Shown here: in pieces, positions 8,554 through 19,536 of the stretch
Layout: the number at the start of each line of letters is the position of its first letter
How positions within the stretch are numbered: the first letter of the stretch is position 1
DNA from: an uncultured Pelagibacteraceae bacterium
GTDB lineage: Bacteria; Pseudomonadota; Alphaproteobacteria; Pelagibacterales; Pelagibacteraceae
NCBI GenBank assembly: GCA_902619925.1
Contig: CACNFY010000001.1
Location: 62,001 to 126,000 of the forward strand
Direction of reading: 5' to 3'
Length of the DNA stretch: 64,000 nt
Notes under the pieces: generated by a model
Database searches by the model: none
What the model saw: the letters and a program-made list of their open reading frames with translations, nothing else
What the model was told of the DNA's origin: nothing
Made by a program: the position numbers and the translations under genes

Positions 8554-8808
8554 ATGGCTACAAAAAAAGCAGGTGGATCGTCTAGAAACGGAAGAGATAG
8601 CGCCGGTAGAAGATTAGGAGTAAAAAAATATGGTGGCCAAATTGTACTTCCAGGTAATATCATCATTCGACAAAGAGGAACAAAAATTTTTCCTGGTGAG
8701 AATGTAAAAATGGGAAAAGACCACTCTATATTTTCTGTGGTTAAAGGTACTGTTGTTTTTAAGAAAAAAAAATCTGACAGAACATTTGTTTCAGTAAAAC
8801 CCAATTAA
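8554..8808 (+). CDS. rpmA: 50S ribosomal protein L27
   Basis: An 84-residue large-subunit protein whose flexible N-terminus reaches the peptidyl-transferase centre. The family signature [16 protein letters not shown] is intact, with [21 protein letters not shown] and [14 protein letters not shown] following in order. Its length is normal. There is no N-terminal extension like the cleaved one seen in Firmicutes. It lies between rplU and obgE with short spacers (8 and 21 bases) and should be transcribed from the promoter ahead of rplU. Confidence 0.97.
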   Translation: MATKKAGGSSRNGRDSAGRRLGVKKYGGQIVLPGNIIIRQRGTKIFPGENVKMGKDHSIFSVVKGTVVFKKKKSDRTFVSVKPN

Positions 8809-8829
8809 TCTAAATAATAAAATCGTCGT

Positions 8830-9813
8830 ATGAAATTTCTAGACCAAGTTAAAATTTATATTAAAGCTGGAAACGGTGGATCTGGTTCACCTAGTTTCAG
8901 GCGTGAAAAATTTATTGAATTTGGTGGTCCAGATGGAGGTGATGGAGGTAAAGGTGGTTCAATAATTTTAATCTCGGAAAGAAATTTAAATACTTTAATA
9001 GATTATAGGTACCAACAACATTTTAAAGCGAAGAGAGGTGAAGATGGAAAAGGAAAAAACCAAACGGGACGGAGTGGAGAAGATTTGTATCTTAAAGTAC
9101 CCGTCGGAACACAGGTTTTTGAGGAGGATAATAAAACATTAATATACGACTTTAAAACTGAAAATGATAAATATGTCGCCGCTATTGGTGGTAAAGGTGG
9201 ATTCGGTAATACTAGGTTTAAATCATCTACCAATAGAGCACCAAGAAAATTTACCAAAGGTAAGATGGGAGAAGATTTCTGGATATATCTTCAACTTAAA
9301 ACAATCGCAGATATAGGGATAATAGGATTACCTAACGCTGGTAAATCAAGTTTACTTGCTTCCATAACTAGCGCAAAGCCTAAAATAGCAAATTATAAAT
9401 TCACTACAATAAATCCAAACCTCGGAGTAGCAAAATATGATGATAAAGAAGTTACAATCGCAGACATTCCTGGTTTAATTGAGAATGCTCATAGCGGAGT
9501 AGGTTTAGGAATTAAATTTTTAAAACATATAGAAAGATGTAAAACTCTCCTTCATTTAATAGATATTAATGAGATTGATCTTGAAAAATCTTATAAGCAA
9601 GTTAGAAAAGAGCTTGGTAAATATAGTAAGAAATTGCTCGATAAAGAGGAAATCATTGTTTTTAACAAAGTAGATCTTCTTGAAGAAGATGAAATAAATG
9701 AGAAGAAAAAAAAATTTACAACCAAATTAAAAAAAGATATTTTGGTAATATCTACATTAAATAAAAAATTGATATCAAAATTTAAATCTAAAATTATTAA
9801 ATATGTATCTTAA
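8830..9813 (+). CDS. obgE: Obg-family GTPase (ObgE/CgtA)
   Basis: An essential GTPase that acts in 50S subunit assembly and stress signalling. Residues 1-158 form the glycine-rich Obg fold (GGPDGGDGGKGG near 32-43). The G domain follows, with G1 GLPNAGKS (166-173), G3 DIPG (212-215) and G4 NKVD (279-282). At 327 residues it is the short form and lacks the C-terminal OCT domain found in Gram-positive Obg. Its end overlaps the proB start by 11 bases. The Obg-ProB-ProA order is typical of alphaproteobacteria. Confidence 0.95.
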   Translation: MKFLDQVKIYIKAGNGGSGSPSFRREKFIEFGGPDGGDGGKGGSIILISERNLNTLIDYRYQQHFKAKRGEDGKGKNQTGRSGEDLYLKVPVGTQVFEEDNKTLIYDFKTENDKYVAAIGGKGGFGNTRFKSSTNRAPRKFTKGKMGEDFWIYLQLKTIADIGIIGLPNAGKSSLLASITSAKPKIANYKFTTINPNLGVAKYDDKEVTIADIPGLIENAHSGVGLGIKFLKHIERCKTLLHLIDINEIDLEKSYKQVRKELGKYSKKLLDKEEIIVFNKVDLLEEDEINEKKKKFTTKLKKDILVISTLNKKLISKFKSKIIKYVS

Positions 9814-10909
9814 AAACTCCAAAACAATTGTAATTAAATTGGGATCGGCTCTATTAGTAAGTGAAAAACAAATTTTTAGACAAAACTGGTTAGAAAATTT
9901 TGCCAAAGATGTAAAGGAGCTTTTAAATAAGAAAAAGAATATAATTATTGTGAGTTCTGGTGCTATTGCTTTAGGGTGTAAAAAATTAAATTTAAATAAA
10001 AAAAATATTAAATTAGACAAAAGTCAAGCTGTAGCATCTATAGGACAAATTGAATTAATCAATGTTTTTAAAAAAATTTTTAGTAAGAATAATATTAATA
10101 TTTCACAAATATTATTAACATTGGAAGATACAGAGCAAAGAAGAAGAGCAATAAATGCGAAAAGAACATTTGATAATTTATTTAAACTTGGTTATGTGCC
10201 GATAGTTAATGAAAATGACAGTATAGCTACTTCTGAAATTAAGTATGGTGATAATGATAGATTAGCTTCAAGAGTTGCACAAATTTCTAGTGCCGATTGT
10301 CTTATTTTATTATCAGACGTAGATGGATTATATTCTAAAGATCCAAAAATTTTTAAAACTGCAAAATTAATAAATGAAATAAAAAGCATCAATAATGATG
10401 TAGAAAAATACGCAACTAGAAATTCTGGAAAATACGGAACTGGTGGAATGAAAACTAAACTAGAGGCAGCAAAAATTTGTCAAAATTCAGGATGTGTAAT
10501 GGCAATAGCTAATGGTTTTAAAAAACGACCTTTAAAAAACATTGATAAAAAATATAATTGTACATGGTTTTTACCAAAAATTTCAAAATTACATGCGAGG
10601 AAAAAATGGATAGTGAGTTCTATATCACCGAAAGGGAATCTTATTATTGATGATGGAGCTGTATCGGCACTAAAGAAAGGTAAAAGTTTATTGGCAGCTG
10701 GAATTAAAAAAGTCAGCGGAGAATTTTATAAAGGAGATCATGTAAAAATTTTGGATAAAAATTTAAAAGAATTTGCAAGAGGTTTAAGTTCTTTCAGCGC
10801 GGAGGAAATTAGAAAAATTCAAGGAGAACATTCAAATAAAATTAAAGATATTTTAGGATATATATCAAAATCAGAGGTAGTACATAAAGATGATATGGTA
10901 GAGGTATAA
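9803..10909 (+). CDS. proB: Glutamate 5-kinase ProB
   Basis: Phosphorylates glutamate to gamma-glutamyl phosphate, the first step of proline synthesis, and is normally feedback-inhibited by proline. The 368-residue protein has the amino-acid-kinase domain (IVIKLGSALL near 9-18, IIVSSGAIALG, VNENDSIAT, GDNDRLASRVA and GTGGMKTKLEAA) and then a C-terminal PUA domain from about 275 (KGNLIIDDGAVSALKKGKSL). The PUA domain makes it the full-length bacterial type. It begins inside the end of obgE and is one base from proA, so the pair is translationally coupled. Confidence 0.95.
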   Translation: MYLKNSKTIVIKLGSALLVSEKQIFRQNWLENFAKDVKELLNKKKNIIIVSSGAIALGCKKLNLNKKNIKLDKSQAVASIGQIELINVFKKIFSKNNINISQILLTLEDTEQRRRAINAKRTFDNLFKLGYVPIVNENDSIATSEIKYGDNDRLASRVAQISSADCLILLSDVDGLYSKDPKIFKTAKLINEIKSINNDVEKYATRNSGKYGTGGMKTKLEAAKICQNSGCVMAIANGFKKRPLKNIDKKYNCTWFLPKISKLHARKKWIVSSISPKGNLIIDDGAVSALKKGKSLLAAGIKKVSGEFYKGDHVKILDKNLKEFARGLSSFSAEEIRKIQGEHSNKIKDILGYISKSEVVHKDDMVEV

Positions 10910-10910
10910 A

Positions 10911-12158
10911 ATGAAAAATTTAATTAAAATGGGTATTAAAGCTAAATCTGCATCAAGCGAAACGGTGAGTGAAAAAATTAAAAATAAAATACTATTGAAT
11001 TTTTTAAAATTAATTAGAACCAATAAAAAAAAAATTCTAATTGAAAATAAAAAAGATGTATCAAGAGCTATAAGACAAAATTTAAAAGAAAATATGATTA
11101 AAAGGCTTGAGCTTAACGAAAAAAAAATAAAAAATATTGAGAGTTCGATTAAAAATATTATAAAAATTAAAGATCCTACTAATAAAATTTTGAAAAAATG
11201 GCTAGCACCAAGTGGATTAAATATAAGTCAGGTAACAATCCCAATTGGAGTAATAGGCATAATTTATGAAAGTAGACCAAATGTTACAGCTGATGTATCG
11301 TGTTTATGTTTTAAATCTGGAAATAGCGTTATTTTAAGAGGTGGTTCTGAGGCATATAATAGTAACAAAATTTTATCTAAATTATTTAGAAAATCTTTAA
11401 AATCTTTTAAAGTTAACGAAAACTTTGTTCAATTTATAAATATTAAAGATAGAAAAGTTGTTAAATTTATCTTATCCAAAATGAATAAATATATAGATGT
11501 TTTAATACCTAGAGGAGGAAAAGGATTAGTAAAAACAGTTCAAAAATTCTCAAATATACCAATCATTGGACATTTAGAAGGAGTCTGCCATACATTTATT
11601 GACAAAAATGCAAATTTAAAAATGGCACAAGAAATTGTTTTAAATGCAAAAATGAGAAACACGAGTATTTGTGGAGCAACTGAAACGTTGCTGATTCATG
11701 AAAAAGTTTTGAGAAAATATATCAATCCAATTTTATCTGTTTTAGAAAAAGAAAATTGTGAAATTTACGCTGATAAAAAAGCAAGAAAATTCTATAAAGG
11801 GAAAACATTTATAGCTAATGAAAATGATTGGTCTAAAGAATATTTGACCTCAAAAATATCAGTGAAAACTGTAAAAAATGTTTCAGATGCAGTCAGACAC
11901 ATAAATAAATATGGTACGATGCATACAGATGCTATTGTCACTAAAGACAATAATGCTGCAAAGTATTTTTTAAGAAATGTTAAAAGTTCAATTGCAATTC
12001 AAAATTCTTCTACACAATTTGCTGATGGAGGAGAATTTGGCTTTGGAGGAGAAGTTGGTATATCAACAAATAAGCTTCCCCCTAGAGGTCCAGTAGGTTT
12101 AAATCAATTGGTAACTTACAAATATGAAGTAAGAGGCAAAGGACAGATTAGAAAATAA
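10911..12158 (+). CDS. proA: Gamma-glutamyl phosphate reductase ProA
   Basis: The NADPH-dependent reductase converting gamma-glutamyl phosphate to glutamate semialdehyde, second step to proline. This 415-residue aldehyde-dehydrogenase-fold protein contains YESRPNVTADVSCLCFKSG near 119-137, LIPRGGKGLV near 198-207, the catalytic Cys254 in NTSICGATETLL, and the C-terminal signature FADGGEFGFGGEVGIST. Length and motifs are those of ProA. It starts one base after the proB stop and ends one base before the TTG start of nadD, indicating a tightly packed operon. Confidence 0.96.
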   Translation: MKNLIKMGIKAKSASSETVSEKIKNKILLNFLKLIRTNKKKILIENKKDVSRAIRQNLKENMIKRLELNEKKIKNIESSIKNIIKIKDPTNKILKKWLAPSGLNISQVTIPIGVIGIIYESRPNVTADVSCLCFKSGNSVILRGGSEAYNSNKILSKLFRKSLKSFKVNENFVQFINIKDRKVVKFILSKMNKYIDVLIPRGGKGLVKTVQKFSNIPIIGHLEGVCHTFIDKNANLKMAQEIVLNAKMRNTSICGATETLLIHEKVLRKYINPILSVLEKENCEIYADKKARKFYKGKTFIANENDWSKEYLTSKISVKTVKNVSDAVRHINKYGTMHTDAIVTKDNNAAKYFLRNVKSSIAIQNSSTQFADGGEFGFGGEVGISTNKLPPRGPVGLNQLVTYKYEVRGKGQIRK

Positions 12159-12159
12159 T

Positions 12160-12687
12160 TTGAATAAAACTAATACAAATAAACTTGGTATATTAGGAGG
12201 TTCGTTTGATCCACCGCACTTAGGTCATTTAAAGATAACCTTAGAGTCAAAAAAAAGATTTAAATTAAATAAAGTTATTTGGGCGATTACTAAAAAAAAT
12301 CCTTTCAAAAAAAAAAGTGCTTTAAATTTAAGTAGTAGAATAGCTCTTTCAAAAAAACTTATAAATAAATATTCTTTTATCAAAATACAACATTTTGAAA
12401 GTAAAATTAAATCGAATAGAACAATAAATTTGATTAATTATTTAAAAAAAAAAAATAAAAATACATCTTTATATTTAATAATGGGAGCTGACAACCTGAT
12501 AAGTTTTCATAAATGGCTCAAATGGAAGCAAATATCTGAAAAATGTCAAATAATAGTTTTTGATCGAATGGGTTTTAAATCAAGTTCTCTGAAATCTGTC
12601 ACATATAAAAAATTAGGTAAAAATAGATTAAAATTTGTTAAATTTGATAAAGTCAATATTTCATCTTCAAAATTAAGAAATATTTGA
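12160..12687 (+). CDS. nadD: Nicotinate-nucleotide adenylyltransferase NadD (TTG start)
   Basis: Transfers AMP from ATP to nicotinate mononucleotide in NAD synthesis. The 175-residue protein has the nucleotidyltransferase motif GGSFDPPHLGH near residues 12-22, the MGADNLISFHKW segment, and a C-terminal SSSKLRNI in place of the usual S-x-T/S-x-x-R. The start must be the TTG at 12160: it is the only initiator between the proA stop and the GGSFDP strand, and no ATG is available. The usual length is about 190-215, so this is a compact version. It overlaps or abuts both neighbours, fitting the alphaproteobacterial obgE-proBA-nadD-rsfS order. Confidence 0.9.
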   Translation: MNKTNTNKLGILGGSFDPPHLGHLKITLESKKRFKLNKVIWAITKKNPFKKKSALNLSSRIALSKKLINKYSFIKIQHFESKIKSNRTINLINYLKKKNKNTSLYLIMGADNLISFHKWLKWKQISEKCQIIVFDRMGFKSSSLKSVTYKKLGKNRLKFVKFDKVNISSSKLRNI

Positions 12688-12704
12688 TATGGTTGAAAAA
12701 ATTA

Positions 12705-13055
12705 ATGGCAAAATTTTCTGAGTTAAAAGATATAATAGTTACTACCTTAGACAATAACAAAGCTTCAAATATCATTACAATAGATTTAAAGGGGAAATCC
12801 ACAATAGCTGACTTTATGATAATTGCGAGTGGTACTTCTTCAAGACATATTCAATCTTTATCCGAACAAGTACTTGAAGAATTAAAACGTCAAGGCATTA
12901 AAGACTCAAAAATAGAAGGAAGAGACAGTAACGATTGGAAATTGGTCGATGGAATCGATTTAATTATTCATATTTTTAATCCTGAAAAAAGAAAATTTTA
13001 CGAACTAGAAAAAATATGGTCAGAATTGATACCTAAAGAAAAGGTAATTGTATGA
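12705..13055 (+). CDS. rsfS: Ribosomal silencing factor RsfS
   Basis: Binds L14 on the 50S subunit and blocks subunit joining when nutrients are short. The 116-residue protein has the DUF143/RsfS features: LDNNKASNIITIDLKGKS, ADFMIIASGTSSRHI, EGRDSNDWKLVDG and the C-terminal FYELEKIWSE. I chose ATG 12705 over an in-frame TTG at 12684 because it gives the normal family N-terminus. The stop overlaps the ctpA start as ATGA. In many alphaproteobacteria rlmH lies between rsfS and ctpA; here it is absent. Confidence 0.92.
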   Translation: MAKFSELKDIIVTTLDNNKASNIITIDLKGKSTIADFMIIASGTSSRHIQSLSEQVLEELKRQGIKDSKIEGRDSNDWKLVDGIDLIIHIFNPEKRKFYELEKIWSELIPKEKVIV

Positions 13056-14182
13056 AGAATATTTTATTAATTTTAACCTTAATAATTTTTAATACTGTTT
13101 TTATCAAGTATTCTCATTCAGATATTTATGATAAAATTGATACCTTTAGTGAAGTATTAGATAAAATTAACAAAGATTACGTAGAGGAAATAAATCAAAA
13201 CGATGCAATGGACGCAGCTATTAATGGTGTTTTGCAGTCACTAGATCCATATTCAGCATATATGTCTCCAGAGGCTTTTAAAAGTATGGCAACTGAGACT
13301 AGTGGAGAATTTGGAGGTTTAGGAATTGAGGTTAGTATGGAGGCTGGAGTAGTAAAAGTAATATCTCCTCTTGATAATTCGCCAGCTTACAGAGTTGGTG
13401 TCAAAGCTGGAGACTACATAATTAAAATAAATGACACCCAAGTTCAAGGAAAGTCATTATCTGAGGCTGTAGAACTTATGAGAGGTCCAGTTGGTTCTGA
13501 TATAGAAATTACAGTAAGACGAATAGGTTTAAAAAAATCTTTAAAATTTACTATTACAAGAGAAATAATTGAAGTGACGTCAGTAAAAAGTGAGATTAAA
13601 GACGAAAATGTAGGATACATTAGGCTTACATCTTTCAATGAGAACAGCGGAGATCAAATTAAAAAGAAAATAAATGAGTTTAAAAGAGACAAAAATATTA
13701 AACACTATATTTTAGATTTAAGAAACAATCCTGGTGGTTTGCTTTCTCAGGCTATTAAAATTTCGGATTATTTTCTTGAAAATGGTGAAATTGTTTCAAC
13801 AAAAAGTAGGAAGAGCATAGAAAATAGAAAATGGTTTGCTAAAGCGGGAGATATTTTAAACGGAAGCACAATGATTGTATTAATAAATTATGGTTCAGCA
13901 TCAGCTTCAGAAATAGTTGCAGGCGCATTAAAGGATCACAAAAGAGCTATTTTAATTGGTGAAAGATCATATGGGAAAGGTTCTGTTCAATCTATAATTC
14001 CTTTGAAAAATAATGGTGCAATAAGACTCACTGTCTCAAAATACTATTTGCCATCTGGAGACTCTATTTCAGAAGTAGGAGTTGTTCCGGATTTTGAAGT
14101 GGAAGAAGAAACTGAAGAATTTAGAATAAATACTGAAACAGATAACCAGCTAAAGTTTGCATTAAAACTTTTAAATAGTTAA
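13052..14182 (+). CDS. ctpA: S41 C-terminal processing peptidase (CtpA/Prc family)
   Basis: A secreted serine protease that trims or degrades envelope proteins. The 376-residue protein opens with a signal peptide (hydrophobic residues 4-18, cut near 23). A PDZ domain covers about 85-160 (GGLGIEVSME, VKAGDYIIKIND, LMRGPVGSD). The S41 catalytic core carries RNNPGGLL near 224-231, Ser284 in GSASASE and Lys309 in ERSYGKGSVQ, 25 residues apart as in Prc. All catalytic elements are intact. It begins within the rsfS stop and is followed directly by rppH. Confidence 0.93.
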   Translation: MKNILLILTLIIFNTVFIKYSHSDIYDKIDTFSEVLDKINKDYVEEINQNDAMDAAINGVLQSLDPYSAYMSPEAFKSMATETSGEFGGLGIEVSMEAGVVKVISPLDNSPAYRVGVKAGDYIIKINDTQVQGKSLSEAVELMRGPVGSDIEITVRRIGLKKSLKFTITREIIEVTSVKSEIKDENVGYIRLTSFNENSGDQIKKKINEFKRDKNIKHYILDLRNNPGGLLSQAIKISDYFLENGEIVSTKSRKSIENRKWFAKAGDILNGSTMIVLINYGSASASEIVAGALKDHKRAILIGERSYGKGSVQSIIPLKNNGAIRLTVSKYYLPSGDSISEVGVVPDFEVEEETEEFRINTETDNQLKFALKLLNS

Positions 14183-14656
14183 ATGAAATCTAAATTTCAA
14201 AATCTTCCTCTACGAAGTGGTGTGGGGATTGTAGTTCTCAATAAATACAATCAAATTTTTGTAGCAAAAAGAATTGATAATCCTAAAAATTTTTGGCAAA
14301 TGCCGCAAGGAGGTGTAGATGAAGGAGAAAATTACTTTGAAGCGGCTTTAAGAGAACTTAAAGAAGAAACTAGCATTGAAAATGTTTCATTATTAAAGGA
14401 GTTAGATGGATATATTTCATATGAATTGCCTGACTATCTCTTAGGAATTATATGGAAAGGTAAATATAAAGGCCAAAACCAAAAATGGTATATAATGAGA
14501 TTCAATGGTAACGACAAAGAAATAAACATAAAAACAAAAAAGCCAGAGTTTTTTGAGTGGAAGTGGATAGACATAAAGGATCTAACTAATGTAGTAGTCC
14601 ATTTTAAGCTAGAGGTTTATAAAAAAATCCAAGAGGAATTAAGAAAAATTATTTAA
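14183..14656 (+). CDS. rppH: RNA pyrophosphohydrolase RppH (Nudix)
   Basis: Removes pyrophosphate from 5'-triphosphorylated mRNAs and so opens them to RNase E decay. The 157-residue Nudix protein has FWQMPQGGVDEGE followed by ALRELKEETSIE, a Nudix box with the usual metal-binding glutamates; the glycine normally near its end is Ser here. RppH-type features include RSGVGIVVLNKYNQIF at the N-terminus and the late FEWKWIDI. Its ATG follows the ctpA stop without a spacer. Its end overlaps the convergent atpC stop by 4 bases, leaving no room for a terminator. Assignment as RppH rather than a diadenosine polyphosphatase follows family convention. Confidence 0.9.
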   Translation: MKSKFQNLPLRSGVGIVVLNKYNQIFVAKRIDNPKNFWQMPQGGVDEGENYFEAALRELKEETSIENVSLLKELDGYISYELPDYLLGIIWKGKYKGQNQKWYIMRFNGNDKEINIKTKKPEFFEWKWIDIKDLTNVVVHFKLEVYKKIQEELRKII

Positions 14657-15044
14657 TTAATTGATTTTAATATTTCCACTTTTTGTGAAATTAAAAATCT
14701 AGCTTGATCATTTAACTCTGTATACTCTAACTCATTTTCAGCTTTTTTAAGATTTTCACTTAATAAAGATTTATCAATATTTTTTAAATCCATTATTATG
14801 CTAGTTAATATTGACAGAGAGTTATTCTTAAATTCTAATATTCCATCCTCTACATAAAAATTTTCCTCTCCAGTTTTAGTTAACACTTTGATTATACCTG
14901 GTTTTAAAAAGGAAATTATTGATATGTGATCTTTTAAAATTCCCATTTCTCCCTCGTAAGCAGGCACCACAGCCTCAATTATACCTTCGTTAACATAAAA
15001 AGAACTCTCTGGATTGACAATTTCTATTTTAAACTCTTCACTCA

Positions 15045-15045
<1 letters not shown>
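14653..15045 (-). CDS. atpC: F1 ATP synthase epsilon subunit
   Basis: The central-stalk subunit that rotates with gamma and can inhibit hydrolysis. At 130 residues it has the N-terminal beta-barrel with VNPESSFY, VVPAYEGEMGILKDH (the typical P-x-x-x-G-x-x-G-I-x-x-x-H region) and FYVEDGILEF. A short C-terminal helical pair rich in Leu, Glu and Lys follows. Its start overlaps the atpD stop by one base. It is the last gene of the 33-kb minus-strand run, and its stop overlaps that of convergent rppH. Confidence 0.94.
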
Positions 15046-17352
<2,307 letters not shown>

Positions 17353-17354
17353 AA

Positions 17355-18887
17355 TTATTTCATACTAGATTTTAAATTTGTGATTAAATCAGAAAGCTTT
17401 TTCTCGTTTTCGTCGTCGAGTTTGCCAGAACTTCTTATAGACTCTAATATTTCAGAATTTTCTGATTTACATTTTTCAAGAATTTTATTCTCAAATTCTG
17501 CAATATCCTTTAGTTCAACATCATCCAAGAACCCTTTAACTCCGCAGAAAATTGATATTACCTGTTCTTCTACTGTCATTGGAGAATATTGTTTTTGTTT
17601 TAAGAGCTCAGTTAGTTTTGAACCTCTGTTTAACAATTGTTGCGTTGATGCATCTAAATCAGATCCAAATTGTGCAAAAGCTGCCATTTCTCTATATTGT
17701 GCTAATTCTAATTTAATTGATCCAGCAACTTTTTTCATTGCTTTTGTTTGCGCCGCTGACCCTACACGAGAAACAGATAAACCAACGTTAATAGCAGGTC
17801 TAATTCCCTGATTGAATATTTCAGTTCCTAAAAAAATTTGACCATCTGTAATAGAAATAACGTTGGTAGGTATATATGCAGATACATCTCCTGCTTGGGT
17901 TTCTATAATTGGTAGTGCTGTTAAAGAACCTCCGCCACTTTCATCATTAAGTTTTGCTGCTCTTTCTAATAATCTACTATGTAAATAAAAAACATCACCA
18001 GGGTATGCTTCTCTTCCTGGAGGTCTTCTTAGCAGTAATGACATTTGTCTGTAAGCAACTGCCTGCTTAGATAAATCGTCATAAATTATCAAGGCATGCA
18101 TACCATTGTCTCTAAAATATTCACCCATTGTACATCCAGTATAAGGCGCTAAAAACTGTAAAGGTGCAGAGTCTGAAGCAGTTGCTGATACGATTGTTGT
18201 ATATTCCATTGCACCAGCATCCTCTAAAGTTTTAACAATCTGTGCAACTGTTGACCTTTTCTGTCCCACAGCTACATAAATACAATAAAGTTTTTTACTC
18301 TCATCATCTGACTGATTTATTTTTTTCTGATTGATTATAGTATCAATTGCTACAGCTGTTTTTCCTGTTTGCCTATCACCAATTATAAGCTCCCTCTGTC
18401 CTCTGCCTACTGGTATTAAACTATCAATTGCTTTTAATCCTGTTTGCATAGGTTCACTTACAGATTTTCTTGGAATAATACCAGGAGCTTTTACCTCAAC
18501 TCTATTTCTCTTAAGAGATTTATCCAGTGGACTCTTTCCATCTATAGGATTTCCCAATGCATCAACAACTCTACCTAATAATTCTTTACCAACTGGTACA
18601 TCGACGATTGCTCCAGTTCTTTTTACAGTGTCTCCTTCTTTAATAGCTCTATCGTCTCCAAATATTACAACACCGACATTATCACTCTCCAAGTTTAAAG
18701 CCATTCCCTTCGAACTATCAGAAAATTCTACCATTTCACCAGCTTGAACATTATCTAATCCATATATACGTGCAATCCCATCACCAACCGAGAGTACTTG
18801 CCCTACCTCTGAAACTTCAGCTTTATCTCCTGTTTTTCTAATTTGCTCTTTTAATATTTTTGTTACTTCTGAAGGATTAATTTCCAT
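17355..18887 (-). CDS. atpA: F1 ATP synthase alpha subunit
   Basis: The non-catalytic nucleotide-binding subunit, 510 residues. Walker A is [13 protein letters not shown] near 170-182 and the alpha-specific signature [17 protein letters not shown] is present, with [16 protein letters not shown] and [20 protein letters not shown]. The N-terminal [19 protein letters not shown] is typical. Length is normal. It begins right at the atpH stop. As in other alphaproteobacteria the F1 cluster is separate from the F0 genes, which are not in this window. Confidence 0.98.
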   Translation of the reverse strand: MEINPSEVTKILKEQIRKTGDKAEVSEVGQVLSVGDGIARIYGLDNVQAGEMVEFSDSSKGMALNLESDNVGVVIFGDDRAIKEGDTVKRTGAIVDVPVGKELLGRVVDALGNPIDGKSPLDKSLKRNRVEVKAPGIIPRKSVSEPMQTGLKAIDSLIPVGRGQRELIIGDRQTGKTAVAIDTIINQKKINQSDDESKKLYCIYVAVGQKRSTVAQIVKTLEDAGAMEYTTIVSATASDSAPLQFLAPYTGCTMGEYFRDNGMHALIIYDDLSKQAVAYRQMSLLLRRPPGREAYPGDVFYLHSRLLERAAKLNDESGGGSLTALPIIETQAGDVSAYIPTNVISITDGQIFLGTEIFNQGIRPAINVGLSVSRVGSAAQTKAMKKVAGSIKLELAQYREMAAFAQFGSDLDASTQQLLNRGSKLTELLKQKQYSPMTVEEQVISIFCGVKGFLDDVELKDIAEFENKILEKCKSENSEILESIRSSGKLDDENEKKLSDLITNLKSSMK

Positions 18888-19442
18888 TTATGCCTCTATC
18901 ATTTTGTTTTCAATTTGTTGTAATTTATTTTTAATCGAAGTATCAATCATAATACTTCCAACTTGTACAATAAGACCACCGAGTAAACTGGGATCATATT
19001 TAAATTTTAATTTAAGGTTAGAACCAAAATTTTCTTTTAAGCTATTTTTAATGTTATCTAATTCGGAGGTCGATAACTCTTTTGCTGCTGTTAATTTTGC
19101 TATAATTTCACCTCTTTTTGAGGAACAAATAGTTAAAAAATCTCTCAAAATTTTTTCTAAAAAAAATAATCGTCTCTTCGATATTAAAAATTTTAGAAAC
19201 TTAATTAATGTATTGTTTAATTTATATCTTTCACAAATTGCTGATATTGCATTTATCTGTTCAGACTGAGTATTTCTAGGATCTTTAATTAAATTTACAA
19301 ATTCCGTGCTTTTGATAATTAATTTTAAAATTGCGGTCGCTTCTTTCTCTACTTGATCAATTGATTTTTCCTCTTCAACAAGTTCATATAATGCTTGAGA
19401 ATAACTATTATTAACAGATAATGAGGGGGAGATTTCAGTCAA
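18888..19442 (-). CDS. atpH: F1 ATP synthase delta subunit (TTG start)
   Basis: The stator protein joining F1 to the b subunits, 184 residues. It shows an N-terminal helical domain (SYSQALYELVEEE), the central FLKFLISKRRLFFLEKIL segment and a C-terminal part with the conserved DPSLLGGLIVQVGS near 154-167. The start is the TTG at 19442, preceded by AAGGA eight bases upstream; no ATG lies between it and an in-frame stop. The 94-base spacer to priA has only a short GACA-GATT-TGTC inverted pair and no promoter I trust. Confidence 0.92.
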   Translation of the reverse strand: MTEISPSLSVNNSYSQALYELVEEEKSIDQVEKEATAILKLIIKSTEFVNLIKDPRNTQSEQINAISAICERYKLNNTLIKFLKFLISKRRLFFLEKILRDFLTICSSKRGEIIAKLTAAKELSTSELDNIKNSLKENFGSNLKLKFKYDPSLLGGLIVQVGSIMIDTSIKNKLQQIENKMIEA

Positions 19443-19536
19443 CTTAATATTCCTTAATGATAAAATTGTGTTTAAATAACATAAGTATTTTAAGGCTTCA
19501 AGCGACAGATTTGTCTAAATTCAATTTAAAAATGTA

